A stretch of 64,000 nt of DNA from Bacillota bacterium (GCA_023435025.1 JAEYSE010000030.1:54718-118717); one strand, 5' to 3'. Positions 53,617 through 62,478 are shown, counted from the first letter of the stretch. The notes: a model not told the origin generated them from the sequence alone. Numbers and translations: made by a program.

Positions 53617-54667
53617 TTGCCGCTCCCTCCTTTCCTGATTTCGCGCCCTTAAGACGGCCAAGCAGCGTCTTGATGTTCTCGTTGTTGGTGGCAAGCATGA
53701 CCACGATCAAAACGATCGCATATACCAGCATGCGGTAGTCGTTGAATTCACGCAGAAGCTCCGGAAGCACGGTAAGCACGGCTGCGGCAATAACGGAGCC
53801 AAGGATATTGCCAAGCCCGCCCAGCACCACGAATACCAACACGAGTATCGAGGTGTTGAAGCTGAACTTGCTTGCAACGATGGTGGAGAAGTTCATGGCA
53901 TACAGCGTGCCCGCAGCGCCTGCCAGCGCCGCTGAGACGACAAACGCCATCATCTTATACTTCGTTACCGGAATACCCACGCTCTCCGCCGCAATGCGGT
54001 TGTCCCTGAGTGCCATGATCGCCCGCCCGGAACGGCTGTTGATCAGATTAAGCACAACAAACAGGGTAACGAGTATCAGGATAAATCCGGTGGTAAAGGT
54101 AGAGATCTTCGTGATACCGGAAATACCCATGGGCCCGTCGATGATCACACGTCCGCCTTCCTGCAGGTTGAGCGCATCGGCGCTCGTGAGAAAACTGATG
54201 TGCAGCCCACGGCTGTCCACGCCTACATAGAGGCAGTTGATGATGTTCTTAATGATTTCGCCGAATGCGAGCGTTACGATCGCCAGATAGTCGCCTCGTA
54301 AGCGCAATACGGGAATGCCAATGAGTACGCCCGCAGCACCCGCGCAGATGGCGGCAATAACCATGGAGATGCCCAGGCGCAGGGGCGCCAAAGGAATGGC
54401 GCTCTGCAAGCTGATGCTAGCTACAGCGCCCACAAAAGCGCCGATGCTCATGAACCCCGCATGCCCGAGAGAAAGTTCACCGAGCACCCCAACCGTCAGG
54501 TTTAAGGAGACCGCCATTACCACATACGCGCAGATGGGGACGAGCTGCCCCTGAAGCGAGGATGTGATGTTGCCACTGCTGATGAGTATCTGAAGCGTGA
54601 GAAACGCGGCAATGACGAAGCCATATGTCACAATATTGGTACGTGCAGCTTTGCTGATTTTTTTCAT
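53609..54667 (-). CDS. livM: Branched-chain amino acid ABC transporter permease LivM
   Basis: 352 residues, about ten membrane helices. LivM motifs are GELSLGHAGFMSIGAFVGA, LRGDYLAIVTLAFGEI and GRAIMALRDNRIAAESVGI. GAGGTGG lies before the ATG. It forms the membrane channel with LivH, whose stop is nine bases upstream of this start. Confidence 0.94.
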   Translation of the reverse strand: MKKISKAARTNIVTYGFVIAAFLTLQILISSGNITSSLQGQLVPICAYVVMAVSLNLTVGVLGELSLGHAGFMSIGAFVGAVASISLQSAIPLAPLRLGISMVIAAICAGAAGVLIGIPVLRLRGDYLAIVTLAFGEIIKNIINCLYVGVDSRGLHISFLTSADALNLQEGGRVIIDGPMGISGITKISTFTTGFILILVTLFVVLNLINSRSGRAIMALRDNRIAAESVGIPVTKYKMMAFVVSAALAGAAGTLYAMNFSTIVASKFSFNTSILVLVFVVLGGLGNILGSVIAAAVLTVLPELLREFNDYRMLVYAIVLIVVMLATNNENIKTLLGRLKGAKSGKEGAANE

Positions 54668-54676
54668 ACCGCCACC

Positions 54677-55561
54677 TCAAACTTTCTCGCTGACCTGCTT
54701 GCCTAAGAGCCCGGCGGGCTTGACCAGCAGGATGATGATGAGGACGGCGAACACGATGGCATCGGAAAGCTGTGTGGAAACATAGCCTTTGCCGAATATC
54801 TCAATGATACCCAGCAGTATGCCGCCGAGCATGGCGCCGGGGATGGAGCCGATGCCGCCGAATACGGCGGCGGTAAACGCTTTAATACCCGGCATTGCGC
54901 CGGTAGTGGGCATCAGCGTCGGGTAAGCGGAGCAGAGCAGCACGCCCGCGATCGCCGCAAGAGCCGAGCCGATGGCGAAGGTGACGGAGATGGTCAAGTT
55001 CACATTGATCCCCATCAGCTGCGCGGCACCCTTATCTTCAGAGCAGGCACGCATCGCCTTGCCCATTTTTGTCTTCTTTGTAAACCATGTGAGCACCGCC
55101 ATGATCACGACACAGGCGGCCACCGTAACAATGGCAATGAGCGATATGGAAAGCTGGCCGCTAAATAGCTTGAGAGACGCGTCGGAGACCACAGGGGTAA
55201 ACACCTTGGGGTTGGAAGTCCACAGCAATTGCGCGGAGTTCTGCAGAAAGTAACTCATGCCAATGGCGGTAATCAGCACCGCAAGCGACGGGGCTGACCT
55301 TAATGGCTTATATGCCGTACGCTCTATTACGACGCCCAGCGCCGTGCATACCACCATCGCCAGCAGCACCCCGATGATGGGGGGCAAGCCCCAGCGGGAG
55401 GTCGCGAAGAAGCAGATATAAGCGCCGATCATGATAACATCGCCGTGGGCGAAGTTGAGCATTTTTGCAATGCCATAGACCATCGTATAGCCCAATGCGA
55501 TGATTGCATAAACGCTTCCCAGGCTTATGCCGCTGATCAGATAGGAGAGAAATGTTATCAC
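54677..55561 (-). CDS. livH: Branched-chain amino acid ABC transporter permease LivH
   Basis: 294 residues from a GTG at 55561, which has GAGGGG six bases upstream and gives the family N-terminus MITFLSYLISGISLGSVYA. The frame can be extended to another GTG at 55585. Motifs include ALGYTMVYGIAKMLNFAHGD and GGIGSIPGAMLGG. It has about eight membrane helices and pairs with LivM. Confidence 0.93.
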   Translation of the reverse strand: MITFLSYLISGISLGSVYAIIALGYTMVYGIAKMLNFAHGDVIMIGAYICFFATSRWGLPPIIGVLLAMVVCTALGVVIERTAYKPLRSAPSLAVLITAIGMSYFLQNSAQLLWTSNPKVFTPVVSDASLKLFSGQLSISLIAIVTVAACVVIMAVLTWFTKKTKMGKAMRACSEDKGAAQLMGINVNLTISVTFAIGSALAAIAGVLLCSAYPTLMPTTGAMPGIKAFTAAVFGGIGSIPGAMLGGILLGIIEIFGKGYVSTQLSDAIVFAVLIIILLVKPAGLLGKQVSEKV

Positions 55562-55646
55562 CGGTATCCCCTCATTTCCCTTCACACATTCCTAAGAACG
55601 GAGCGCATGAAGTGTTACGTCTATTGTAACCCGTAAAATGGAATGA

Positions 55647-55685
55647 AGAGGACTGCCGAGTTTGCTCGACAGCCCTCTCTTTTTT
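55647..55685. terminator. Hairpin between livK and livH
   Basis: An imperfect stem of about 14 bp (55647-55660 with 55665-55678, two mismatches) has a T6 run on the plus strand. On the minus strand, the direction of the liv operon, no T run follows. It probably acts as an mRNA-stability or partial-termination hairpin that lets livK be expressed more than the rest. Confidence 0.6.
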
Positions 55686-55708
55686 AAAACAGTGAAAGGG
55701 CAAGCGGC

Positions 55709-56932
55709 TTAGTCCATGCCGATGTAAGCGCCGCTCTGAATAACCATGCCCTTGGGGCTCTTGGAAACTTCGCCCGTAGCCGCCCAGGTCATGCCGTCGC
55801 CGGTCAGGCCGTCAAAGGTAATGGTGGGGAACACCGCAACCAATTTTTCGCAGATATCGGCAGCGCTCATATCAGGGGTGCAGCCGGCGGCTTCCAGCGC
55901 GGCCTTGTAAGCATACACGCAGTCGTATCCATCGGCGGCGAACTGGTTGGGGGTTTCGCCGTGGGCTTCCTTGTACTTGCTCACAAAGCTCGCGGTGCGT
56001 TCATCCGTGGAGTCCGCATTGAACGGGGTGAGCAGCATGACGCCTTCCGCCAGGGAAACGTCAAAGGATTCGAGCGTGAGGATGCCGTCCATGCCGTCCA
56101 CGCCAAAGTATTTGGGCGCATAGTCCATGGCCTTCGCCTGCTGGAATATCAAGGAAGCGGGCGTATAGTAGATGGGCAGGAACACAAGATCCGCGCCGTT
56201 GTTCTTCGCGTCGGTCAGCTGGACGGAGAAGTCCGTCTGGCTATCCTCGGTAAACGTGGTGGTGGAAACGATCGTCAGGCCAAGCTCCTTGGCTTTGCTT
56301 TCAAACGTGCTGTAGATGCCCTTAGAGTAAACGTCGTCGTTCTTATAAATGACGGCGATCTTCGTACCAAGCTGTTTGTCAAAGATGTACTGGGCGGAAG
56401 CGGAGCCCTGGTTGGGGTCGGTAAAGCACATCTGGTACATATTGTCCTTGCCCTCGATGACCGCGGTCGCGGAAGCGGAGGGGGTGAGGGCAAATATCCT
56501 GTCGGCAAATGTTTCGGCGCCCGTAGCCACGCAGGGCGTGCTGGTAACGGAACCAAGGGAAATCTGCATTCCCCAGTCCTTGAGTGCATTGTAGGCATTG
56601 ACTGCCTTTTCGGCGTCATGTTCGTCATCTTCATACTTGAGTTCGAACTGGATGCCGCCCAAGGCGTTGATTTCATCAACCGCGATCTGCGCGCCGTTCT
56701 TAGCCGCGTTGCCATAGATGGCAGCGCCGCCAGTCAGGGGGCCGGTACCACCGATTTTGTAGGCTACGGTGCCAGCGGGAGCCTGTCCATTATCGGAGGG
56801 CTCAGCGGGAGCAGCGTTGCCGGAGGTTTGGGCGGGAGCGGGCGTAGCGCCGGCGCCATTTGAGTTGCTGCAGCCAGCGACCAGGCTGAGCACGAAGACG
56901 AGAGCGAGTACCGTACAAAGCAACTTTTTCAT
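55709..56932 (-). CDS. livK: Branched-chain amino acid-binding lipoprotein LivK
   Basis: 407 residues from the ATG at 56932, with AAGGAG seven bases upstream. A lipoprotein signal ends LVAGC with anchored C21. An Asn/Gly/Ala/Pro-rich spacer leads into a type I periplasmic-binding domain (YKIGGTGPLTGGAAIYGNAA, ELKYEDDEHD, GSVTSTPCVA). It is the extracellular receptor of the LivFGHM importer. Amino acid or amide specificity cannot be read out. First gene of the operon, driven by the promoter at 57082-57110. Confidence 0.94.
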   Translation of the reverse strand: MKKLLCTVLALVFVLSLVAGCSNSNGAGATPAPAQTSGNAAPAEPSDNGQAPAGTVAYKIGGTGPLTGGAAIYGNAAKNGAQIAVDEINALGGIQFELKYEDDEHDAEKAVNAYNALKDWGMQISLGSVTSTPCVATGAETFADRIFALTPSASATAVIEGKDNMYQMCFTDPNQGSASAQYIFDKQLGTKIAVIYKNDDVYSKGIYSTFESKAKELGLTIVSTTTFTEDSQTDFSVQLTDAKNNGADLVFLPIYYTPASLIFQQAKAMDYAPKYFGVDGMDGILTLESFDVSLAEGVMLLTPFNADSTDERTASFVSKYKEAHGETPNQFAADGYDCVYAYKAALEAAGCTPDMSAADICEKLVAVFPTITFDGLTGDGMTWAATGEVSKSPKGMVIQSGAYIGMD

Positions 56933-57081
56933 ATTATATTCTCCTTGCATATTGCAATAAAGTTGTCCAAAAAATTTCCGCACCGGCGGAACCGCCGCAG
57001 CTCATATTTATACAAAGCAATCCGAGCGCAGGCCCTAGTTAAAAAAAGCGCATATTCTAACATGGCTCAAGACTTTTCTAA

Positions 57082-57110
57082 ATTCTAGCGTTCATACTCC
57101 TACATGTCAA
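57082..57110 (-). promoter_or_regulatory. Sigma-A-type promoter of livK
   Basis: On the minus strand TTGACA (57105-57110) and TAGAAT (57082-57087) are separated by 17 bp. The predicted livK leader is about 140 bases. Confidence 0.82.
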
Positions 57111-57232
57111 GTGATAATTATGCGTTTGGAGAATTGTACCGGTGTACATGGGAAATATCACTTGCTGAAAATTTTCCCCCACCGCTATTAAAATGGTATT
57201 GTAATAGCCTGAATAGCTATACGTACTGCCCT

Positions 57233-57298
57233 CTTCAGCAGACGTCATCGGGCACTACCTGCGTTCCCGACCCAAGCTCGGCATGCCGATGTCTGAAG
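57233..57298. repeat. Divergent repeat or structured leader element
   Basis: CTTC, AGAC and ATCGG (57233-57251) can pair with the continuous CCGAT-GTCT-GAAG at 57286-57298. The segment CAAGCTCGGCATGCCGATG closely matches CAAGCTCGGCCTGCCGATG in repeat copy A. It may be a decayed copy of that repeat. Confidence 0.4.
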
Positions 57299-57408
57299 TT
57301 GCGCCTCTTTTTCCCAGACCGTTTTAGATGTCGTATTTGCCAATTGCTTCTTTCTTTGCTATGGTAAATACAAACGTTCACATTTTTTACATATTGGAGG
57401 AAAAGAGC

Positions 57409-57963
57409 ATGTTGATCGACATTACTTTAAAAATCACACCTAAAATGATCGCGGAAGCGGGTTATGAGAGAAGTCTGAGCGGCCATCTTGGAACACATTT
57501 TGACGTCATGAATAAGGAATTCCCGCTGGAGTTTACAAAGCGGAACGGAATTGTATTCGATGTGAGCCGAATTGTGGATGGTGAAATCACATCGGATACT
57601 ATTGATTTGGATAGAGTGTATGCCAACATGTTTGTGGCGTTCTATACGGGATTTATTGAAAGGGTGGGATACGGCAACGCCTTGTATTTTGGCGAACATC
57701 CTCAGTTATCTGATGAACTGATCGATTGCCTTCTTAACAAGGGCGTGTCTATCATCGGCATAGATTTCGCGGGAGTGCGCAGAGAGGGAGAGCATACACC
57801 TAAAGACCAATATTGCGCAGACCGAGGCGTATTCATTATTGAAAATCTTTGCAACCTGCAACACGTGCTTGCGCAGGGAGACGGAGGCTTCACAGCTCAT
57901 ACTTACCCTATGAGTTATGCAGAGCGAACGGGGCTGCCCTGCCGGGTCATAGCAGAATTATAG
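57409..57963 (+). CDS. Cyclase-family metal hydrolase (kynurenine formamidase-like)
   Basis: 184 residues from the ATG at 57409 with GGAGG eight bases upstream. The metal motif HxGTHxD is present as H26-L-G-T-H30-F-D32, the defining feature of the cyclase/formamidase family (PF04199). Members hydrolyse N-formylkynurenine or cyclic amides or esters. No tryptophan-degradation gene is nearby, so the substrate is open. The gene is monocistronic. Confidence 0.85.
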   Translation: MLIDITLKITPKMIAEAGYERSLSGHLGTHFDVMNKEFPLEFTKRNGIVFDVSRIVDGEITSDTIDLDRVYANMFVAFYTGFIERVGYGNALYFGEHPQLSDELIDCLLNKGVSIIGIDFAGVRREGEHTPKDQYCADRGVFIIENLCNLQHVLAQGDGGFTAHTYPMSYAERTGLPCRVIAEL

Positions 57964-58080
57964 GTAGTAAAGAGTTTTAATCTGATCTCTCGTCTAGCTT
58001 TCAATAATCGGCGCCCCTACAGTGAATATCATTCGCGCATCAGCATCGCTCCAGAAACCCAACTGCAACTTTTTCCCAAA

Positions 58081-58117
58081 TCAAAAAGTAGGCGCCCTTA
58101 CCGGGTGCCTGCTTTGT
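58081..58117 (-). terminator. Terminator of the laccase gene
   Basis: A 13-bp stem with two wobble pairs (58085-58097 with 58103-58115). On the minus strand it ends in CTTTTTGATTT, fitting termination of the leftward laccase transcript. Its core GTAGGCGCCCTTA recurs in the hairpin at 59957-59994. Confidence 0.7.
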
Positions 58118-58194
58118 CGGGTTCTACTCTGGCTCCTACTTCCTTGTCATTGCACAAAAAACACCTGCGTTATGGACAGCCTCGGATTTCAATA

Positions 58195-59745
58195 CTATTC
58201 ACAATCCCAATTGGTTACCTCAAAAGGCCGCATCATGTCATGATCTTCATGCTCTAAAATATGACAATGATAAACATACCGTCCTTCGTAAGGGCCAAAG
58301 CGCATCATAAGCCGCGTTACATAGCCAGGGTCGGCCTGAATGGTATCTTTCCAGCCCTGATTGCTTTCCGCAGGAGGCTCCGGATCACCGGTAAGCTGGA
58401 TACTGCCATTCAGATTATACAAATTTACATCGAAGGGAATTCGATCAAGCATTTGGAATTGAATTTGGTGTATATGGATAGGGTGTACACCCAGCCCGGC
58501 GTTTATTATTCTCCACATTTCCATTTGCCCGATAATCGGATCTTCGGTGATACGGTTCATAAATTCACGGCTATTCAGCAGAAACAAAAGCCGATTGAAA
58601 CGGTCAGCCTTTACATCAATGGTAACGTCACGGACCAGCTTCGCTTCGCGTTCTTTATATCTTTTAATAATGCTTAAATTCTCAGGAACAACACTTGAAT
58701 CTGCTCCTGTTCGTTCAATAACACGAAACTGCATGATCCTCCCGTCAGTTTGAGGATTCGGTGGTGCGCCAAAGTTAAACGGAGTTCTTGCAGTATTGTT
58801 TATTATTATATTTGTTCCAACAGATTGATTTGAGAAATCAATGACCACATCGACACGTTCGGAAGGGGCAATTGTGATTTCATTTACCGTTACAGGATGC
58901 TCCAACAAACCTCCGTCTGAACCGATTTGTATAAACGGTTGCCCGGAACTTAAGCTCATGCGGTAAAAACGTTCATTGGAACCATTAAGAATGCGGAACC
59001 GGTATTTGCGTTTCTCCACCTCCAAATACGGCCAGACCTTGCCGTTTACAACAATACTGTCTCCTGCGACGCCAGGCGTAATGGATGGATTGGGGTAGGT
59101 CGGGGGCGGATTGGCTACGCTCTCAGGATAAAACAGCGAACCATCTTGTTTAAACGTCTTGTCCTGAATGAGCAGCGGAATTTCATATATTCCAGATGGG
59201 AGGTTCAGCAAACGTTCCTCCTGACTGCGGATCATATACATTCCTGCAAGTCCGGCATAGACATTCAAACGGGTAATACCTAGCGCATGGTCATGATACC
59301 ACAGCGCTGTGGGCCGCTGTTTGTTGGGGTAATAATAATCTTCTTGGGTAAAGCTAGGGCCGACCATATCAAAATCCCGGGTAAACCATGCTTCGGGATA
59401 ACCGTCACTATCTGGTTTGACTTCTGCACCATGTAAATGAACAACGGTACGCACCTCGGGCATTCCTTCATGGCACCCGTGAAGCGATTTATCAACCGGA
59501 AGAATGTGTTGATCGGGGAGATCATTTACCCATTTTACACAAACGCTTTCTCCCTGTTCGACTTCAATTGTTGGCCCGGGAATTTGCCCTTCATATCCCC
59601 ATGCTTTTGTCGGCGGGAGTTCGCTATGAAATTTGTGAAAAATCTCTTTCATTGTAACAGTATATTTTGTACAGCATCTGCATCCGCCAGATTGCTGTAA
59701 TACCCTTGGAATGGGCAAAGCATCTATAAACGGGGTAAGCGGCAT
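58195..59745 (-). CDS. Multicopper oxidase, CotA-like laccase
   Basis: 516 residues, close to Bacillus CotA (513), with AAGGAG upstream. All copper ligands are visible: H103 and H105 (HLHGAEV), H151 and H153 (WYHDHALG), HPIHIHQ near residue 420, and H493-C-H495, H499 and M504 (HCHILEHEDHDMM). There is no secretion signal, as in CotA, which is assembled into the spore coat from the mother cell. It oxidises phenols or metals with oxygen. The gene is AT-richer than its neighbours and may be acquired. Confidence 0.93.
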   Translation of the reverse strand: MPLTPFIDALPIPRVLQQSGGCRCCTKYTVTMKEIFHKFHSELPPTKAWGYEGQIPGPTIEVEQGESVCVKWVNDLPDQHILPVDKSLHGCHEGMPEVRTVVHLHGAEVKPDSDGYPEAWFTRDFDMVGPSFTQEDYYYPNKQRPTALWYHDHALGITRLNVYAGLAGMYMIRSQEERLLNLPSGIYEIPLLIQDKTFKQDGSLFYPESVANPPPTYPNPSITPGVAGDSIVVNGKVWPYLEVEKRKYRFRILNGSNERFYRMSLSSGQPFIQIGSDGGLLEHPVTVNEITIAPSERVDVVIDFSNQSVGTNIIINNTARTPFNFGAPPNPQTDGRIMQFRVIERTGADSSVVPENLSIIKRYKEREAKLVRDVTIDVKADRFNRLLFLLNSREFMNRITEDPIIGQMEMWRIINAGLGVHPIHIHQIQFQMLDRIPFDVNLYNLNGSIQLTGDPEPPAESNQGWKDTIQADPGYVTRLMMRFGPYEGRYVYHCHILEHEDHDMMRPFEVTNWDCE

Positions 59746-59882
59746 AGCATATCTCTCCTTGCATATGTGGTACCATATATTATGGAATTTGTGGATGTAT
59801 TGTGAATTATTAATAATGTGACCATAAAACTGTGTATATTACTTTTTATTGAATGTGCACGATAGATAAGTTGCGAGAAAAA

Positions 59883-59956
59883 CACTCCGGTGAAGGTTTT
59901 TGTGGCCAGGGATTTCGGTTTTAGAAACCGCAACGGAGTGGCATTCGGCTCCCGCC
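59883..59956. repeat. Repeat related to copies A and B, CCGCCA end
   Basis: CACTCCG (59883-59889) and CGGAGTG (59934-59940) enclose GGCCAGGGATTTCGG, which matches GGCCGGGATTTCG of copies A and B, and a small hairpin (CGGTTT/AAACCG). The segment ends GCATTCGGCTCCCGCCA, tRNA-like, immediately followed by a terminator-like hairpin, as after tRNA-Ser. Confidence 0.45.
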
Positions 59957-59999
59957 AATGGAGTAGGCGCCCTTAACAGGGCGCCTACTCCATTGTTTT
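59957..59999 (+). terminator. Perfect 16-bp hairpin
   Basis: 16-bp perfect arms (59957-59972 with 59979-59994, TTAACA loop) are followed by GTTTTC. No gene ends directly upstream on the plus strand. It directly follows the CCGCCA end of the repeat at 59883-59956. Confidence 0.7.
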
Positions 60000-60126
60000 C
60001 AGGTGCCTTGGGGCTGGGCCCAATAAGCAAAATTCATCCTACAAAAATATGCAACTGTGGCCACAGTTGCCCTGCTTGCCGGTTAGCACCCTCGTTTTTA
60101 GCTGAAATTCATCAGAGCAACAGCTA

Positions 60127-60168
60127 TTGACAGCCGCACTACTATGTGTTACTATATAGCAGTAGTAA
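60127..60168 (+). promoter_or_regulatory. PadR-operon promoter with overlapping dyad
   Basis: TTGACA (60127-60132) and TACTAT (60150-60155) are 17 bp apart. A perfect dyad TTACTA-N8-TAGTAA (60149-60168) covers the -10 element and start region. This is the expected place for autorepression by the PadR protein encoded next. Confidence 0.75.
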
Positions 60169-60210
60169 GTAATACAGAATATCGGTCATACAGAATAGCA
60201 AGGAGTGATT

Positions 60211-60546
60211 GTGCTGGAAAACCTAACGGAAATGCTCAAAGGCGTGTTGGAAGGTTGCGTACTGGAAATTATCAGCCGGGGACAGACCTACGGCTATGAA
60301 ATCACGCGGCGGCTGAACGCCCTCGGCTTCACGGATGTTGTAGAGGGAACGGTGTACACCATACTGCTCCGGCTTGAAAAAAACAAGCTGGTAGAGATCG
60401 TCAAAAAGTCCTCCGATAAGGGTCCGCCGCGAAACTATTTTACGCTCAACGACGCTGGGCGCGAGGAGCTGCGTAAGTTCTGGGAGAAATGGGAATTTGT
60501 TGCGTCGAAAATCAACCAGTTGAAGGAGGAGCAATCAGATGTCTGA
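60211..60546 (+). CDS. PadR-family transcriptional regulator
   Basis: 111 residues from a GTG at 60211, five bases after AAGGAG. An in-frame GTG at 60205 overlaps that site. The winged-helix motifs LEGCVLEIISRGQTYGYEI and EGTVYTILLRLEKNKLV are typical of PadR subfamily 2. Such proteins repress the efflux pump genes next to them until an inducer binds. It overlaps the following gene by 8 bp. Confidence 0.92.
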   Translation: MLENLTEMLKGVLEGCVLEIISRGQTYGYEITRRLNALGFTDVVEGTVYTILLRLEKNKLVEIVKKSSDKGPPRNYFTLNDAGREELRKFWEKWEFVASKINQLKEEQSDV

Positions 60547-60910
60547 GTTTTTCGATAATTATTTCAATATCAAAAAAATGATTCAAAGCAAGCGCGAGTA
60601 CAAACAGCAGATGGCAAGGGTGGAGGCTCTGCCCAAAGACTATCGATACGTATTTAAGAAAATACAGGGACACATGTGGATGTTCGCGGCGGGATCCGGC
60701 TATGACATGTTGAAGATCCATTATGGCCTGATAGAACTGTTCGAGGCCGGTGCGGCGGATGGCAAGCATGTTTTGGAGATTACCGGCGAGGACGTGGCCG
60801 CGTTCTGCGACGAGCTTCTGCGTAGCGCCAGCACATATACGGAAAACTGGCGCGAGACGCTCAACCGGGACATACAGAGAAAATTCGGAAAGGAAAAGGA
60901 CTCGAAATGA
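60539..60910 (+). CDS. DUF1048 family protein
   Basis: 123 residues, mostly alpha-helical, matching the DUF1048 family that is regularly encoded between PadR regulators and DrrAB-type pumps. Conserved-looking stretches are LPKDYRYVFKKIQGHMW and ALNR-like C-terminal helices. The role is unknown; it may modulate the regulator or the pump. It overlaps both neighbours (8 bp and 4 bp). Confidence 0.85.
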   Translation: MSEFFDNYFNIKKMIQSKREYKQQMARVEALPKDYRYVFKKIQGHMWMFAAGSGYDMLKIHYGLIELFEAGAADGKHVLEITGEDVAAFCDELLRSASTYTENWRETLNRDIQRKFGKEKDSK

Positions 60911-61704
60911 CAGAAGCAGCAATCCAGGCCAAAGGGCTGCAAAAGTCCTACAAGAAACTTCATGTTTTAAAGAGCGTGGATTTCGAGGTGGAAAAAGGCA
61001 GTATTTTTGCCCTACTCGGTTCCAATGGCGCGGGCAAGACCACGATTGTCAGGATCCTCACCACTCTGCTCAAACAGAACGGAGGTACCGCAGTAGTAAA
61101 TGGCTTTGACGTTGTGGCAAAGCCTGTTAATGTGCGGCAGTCGATCAGCCTGACCGGGCAGTTTGCCGCTGTGGATGAGATTTTGACCGGGCGTGAAAAT
61201 CTTATTATGATCGCCAAGCTGCGGCACCTCGATAATCCCCGTCAGGTCGCGGATGATTTACTGAACCGCTTCAGCCTAACTGACGCGGCCGACCGCAGGG
61301 TTTCCACCTATTCGGGCGGTATGCGCCGCAGGCTCGACATCGCCATGAGCCTGGTGGGAAAACCTCAGGTCATTTTCCTTGACGAACCGACCACCGGGCT
61401 TGACCCGGAAGGCCGCATCGAGGTTTGGAAGACTGTCAAAGAGCTTAGCTTAAATGGCACGACGGTATTTCTGACCACGCAGTATTTGGAGGAAGCCGAG
61501 CAGCTTGCAGATCGGATCGCTATTCTGCATGAAGGCAGGATCATCGCCAATGGTACGCTCGCAGACTTGAAAAAGCTGTTCCCGCCCGCACATGTAGAGT
61601 ATGTGGAAAAGCAGCCGACCTTGGAGGAGATATTCTTAGCCATCATCGCCACCGGGGCCCCCACGCGGCCTGCCGCGCGGGGTGAGAAAAAGGAGGCCAT
61701 GTAA
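60907..61704 (+). CDS. Drug-efflux ABC ATPase, DrrA type
   Basis: 265 residues. Walker A is GSNGAGKTT, signature YSGGMRRRLDI and Walker B VIFLDEPTTGLDP, followed by the H-loop region TTQYLEEAEQLAD, where Gln replaces the usual switch His (TTHY in many relatives), as in several DrrA proteins. It energises export with the next gene. The start overlaps the DUF1048 stop (ATGA). Confidence 0.92.
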   Translation: MTEAAIQAKGLQKSYKKLHVLKSVDFEVEKGSIFALLGSNGAGKTTIVRILTTLLKQNGGTAVVNGFDVVAKPVNVRQSISLTGQFAAVDEILTGRENLIMIAKLRHLDNPRQVADDLLNRFSLTDAADRRVSTYSGGMRRRLDIAMSLVGKPQVIFLDEPTTGLDPEGRIEVWKTVKELSLNGTTVFLTTQYLEEAEQLADRIAILHEGRIIANGTLADLKKLFPPAHVEYVEKQPTLEEIFLAIIATGAPTRPAARGEKKEAM

Positions 61705-62478
61705 ATGGAAGCGATCAGGACTCACTTTTTTAACGATATGGGCGTTATGCTTGGGCGTTCCATGCGCCATATTTTCCGCAGCATGGACACCATCATCAAA
61801 GTGTGCCTCACACCTATCGCGATGATGTTGCTGTTCGTCTACGTACTCGGCGGCGCTATAGAGATCGGCACGGATAACTATGTGAACTACCTGCTCCCAG
61901 GCATCCTGCTGATGGCGATTGCAAGCGGCATCGCCTATACGGCATTCCGTCTGTTTATGGATGTGCAGCGGGGTATATTGGAGCGGTTCCACTCCATGCC
62001 GATTGCGCGTTCTGCCATGCTGTGGGGGCATGTTTTAACCTCGCTCGTATCCAACGCGATTTCGGTTGCCGTCATCATTCTCGTGGCGCTCATTATGGGC
62101 TTTCGCTCGTCGGCAGGGCTACTATCTTGGCTCGCCGTGGCCGGAATACTCGCGCTGTTTACGCTGGCTTTAACTTGGCTTGCGGTGATTCCCGGGCTGA
62201 CCGCAAAAACTGCGGACGGGGCAATCGCATTCTCCTACCCGCTGATCTTCCTGCCCTTTATCAGTTCAGCGTTTGTGCCCACCGGATCAATGCCGCCTGC
62301 CGTTCGAGCTTTTGCGGAAAACCAGCCGGTCACGTCCATTGTGGATGCAATTCGCGCACTGTTATCGGGTCAGCCAGTGGGCGATGATATATGGGTCGCT
62401 CTTGCTTGGTGCCTGGGTATCCTTATTGTTGCGTATCTGTTCGCGATGCGGGCGTACAGAAGAAAAGCAGCTAAATAG
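61705..62478 (+). CDS. ABC-2 type permease, DrrB type
   Basis: 257 residues with six membrane helices and the ABC-2 motif PLIFLPFISSAFVPTGSMP near residue 180. The start codon directly follows the ATPase stop. It forms the export channel for a hydrophobic drug or lipid. Last gene of the PadR operon, followed by a palindromic terminator. Confidence 0.92.
   Translation: MEAIRTHFFNDMGVMLGRSMRHIFRSMDTIIKVCLTPIAMMLLFVYVLGGAIEIGTDNYVNYLLPGILLMAIASGIAYTAFRLFMDVQRGILERFHSMPIARSAMLWGHVLTSLVSNAISVAVIILVALIMGFRSSAGLLSWLAVAGILALFTLALTWLAVIPGLTAKTADGAIAFSYPLIFLPFISSAFVPTGSMPPAVRAFAENQPVTSIVDAIRALLSGQPVGDDIWVALAWCLGILIVAYLFAMRAYRRKAAK

Larger units (their letters stand above)
56933..57408. promoter_or_regulatory. 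Divergent control region of livK and the cyclase-family gene
   Basis: 476 bp without a gene. It contains the livK promoter (57082-57110), a small GC hairpin in the livK leader (56984-56997) and a structured stretch at 57233-57298 that also resembles the tRNA-linked repeat family. The promoter of the cyclase-family gene was not placed with confidence. Confidence 0.55.
59746..60210. other. Intergenic region with tRNA-tail-like repeat and PadR promoter
   Basis: 465 bp without a gene. The first 140 bp are AT-rich and should hold the laccase promoter. The middle holds the repeat and hairpin at 59883-59999. The right end holds the PadR promoter and operator at 60127-60168. Confidence 0.6.

Noticed and set aside
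55961..56863. 300-codon plus-strand frame opposite livK
   Set aside because: It is a shadow of a well-defined LivK gene with signal peptide and ribosome binding site.
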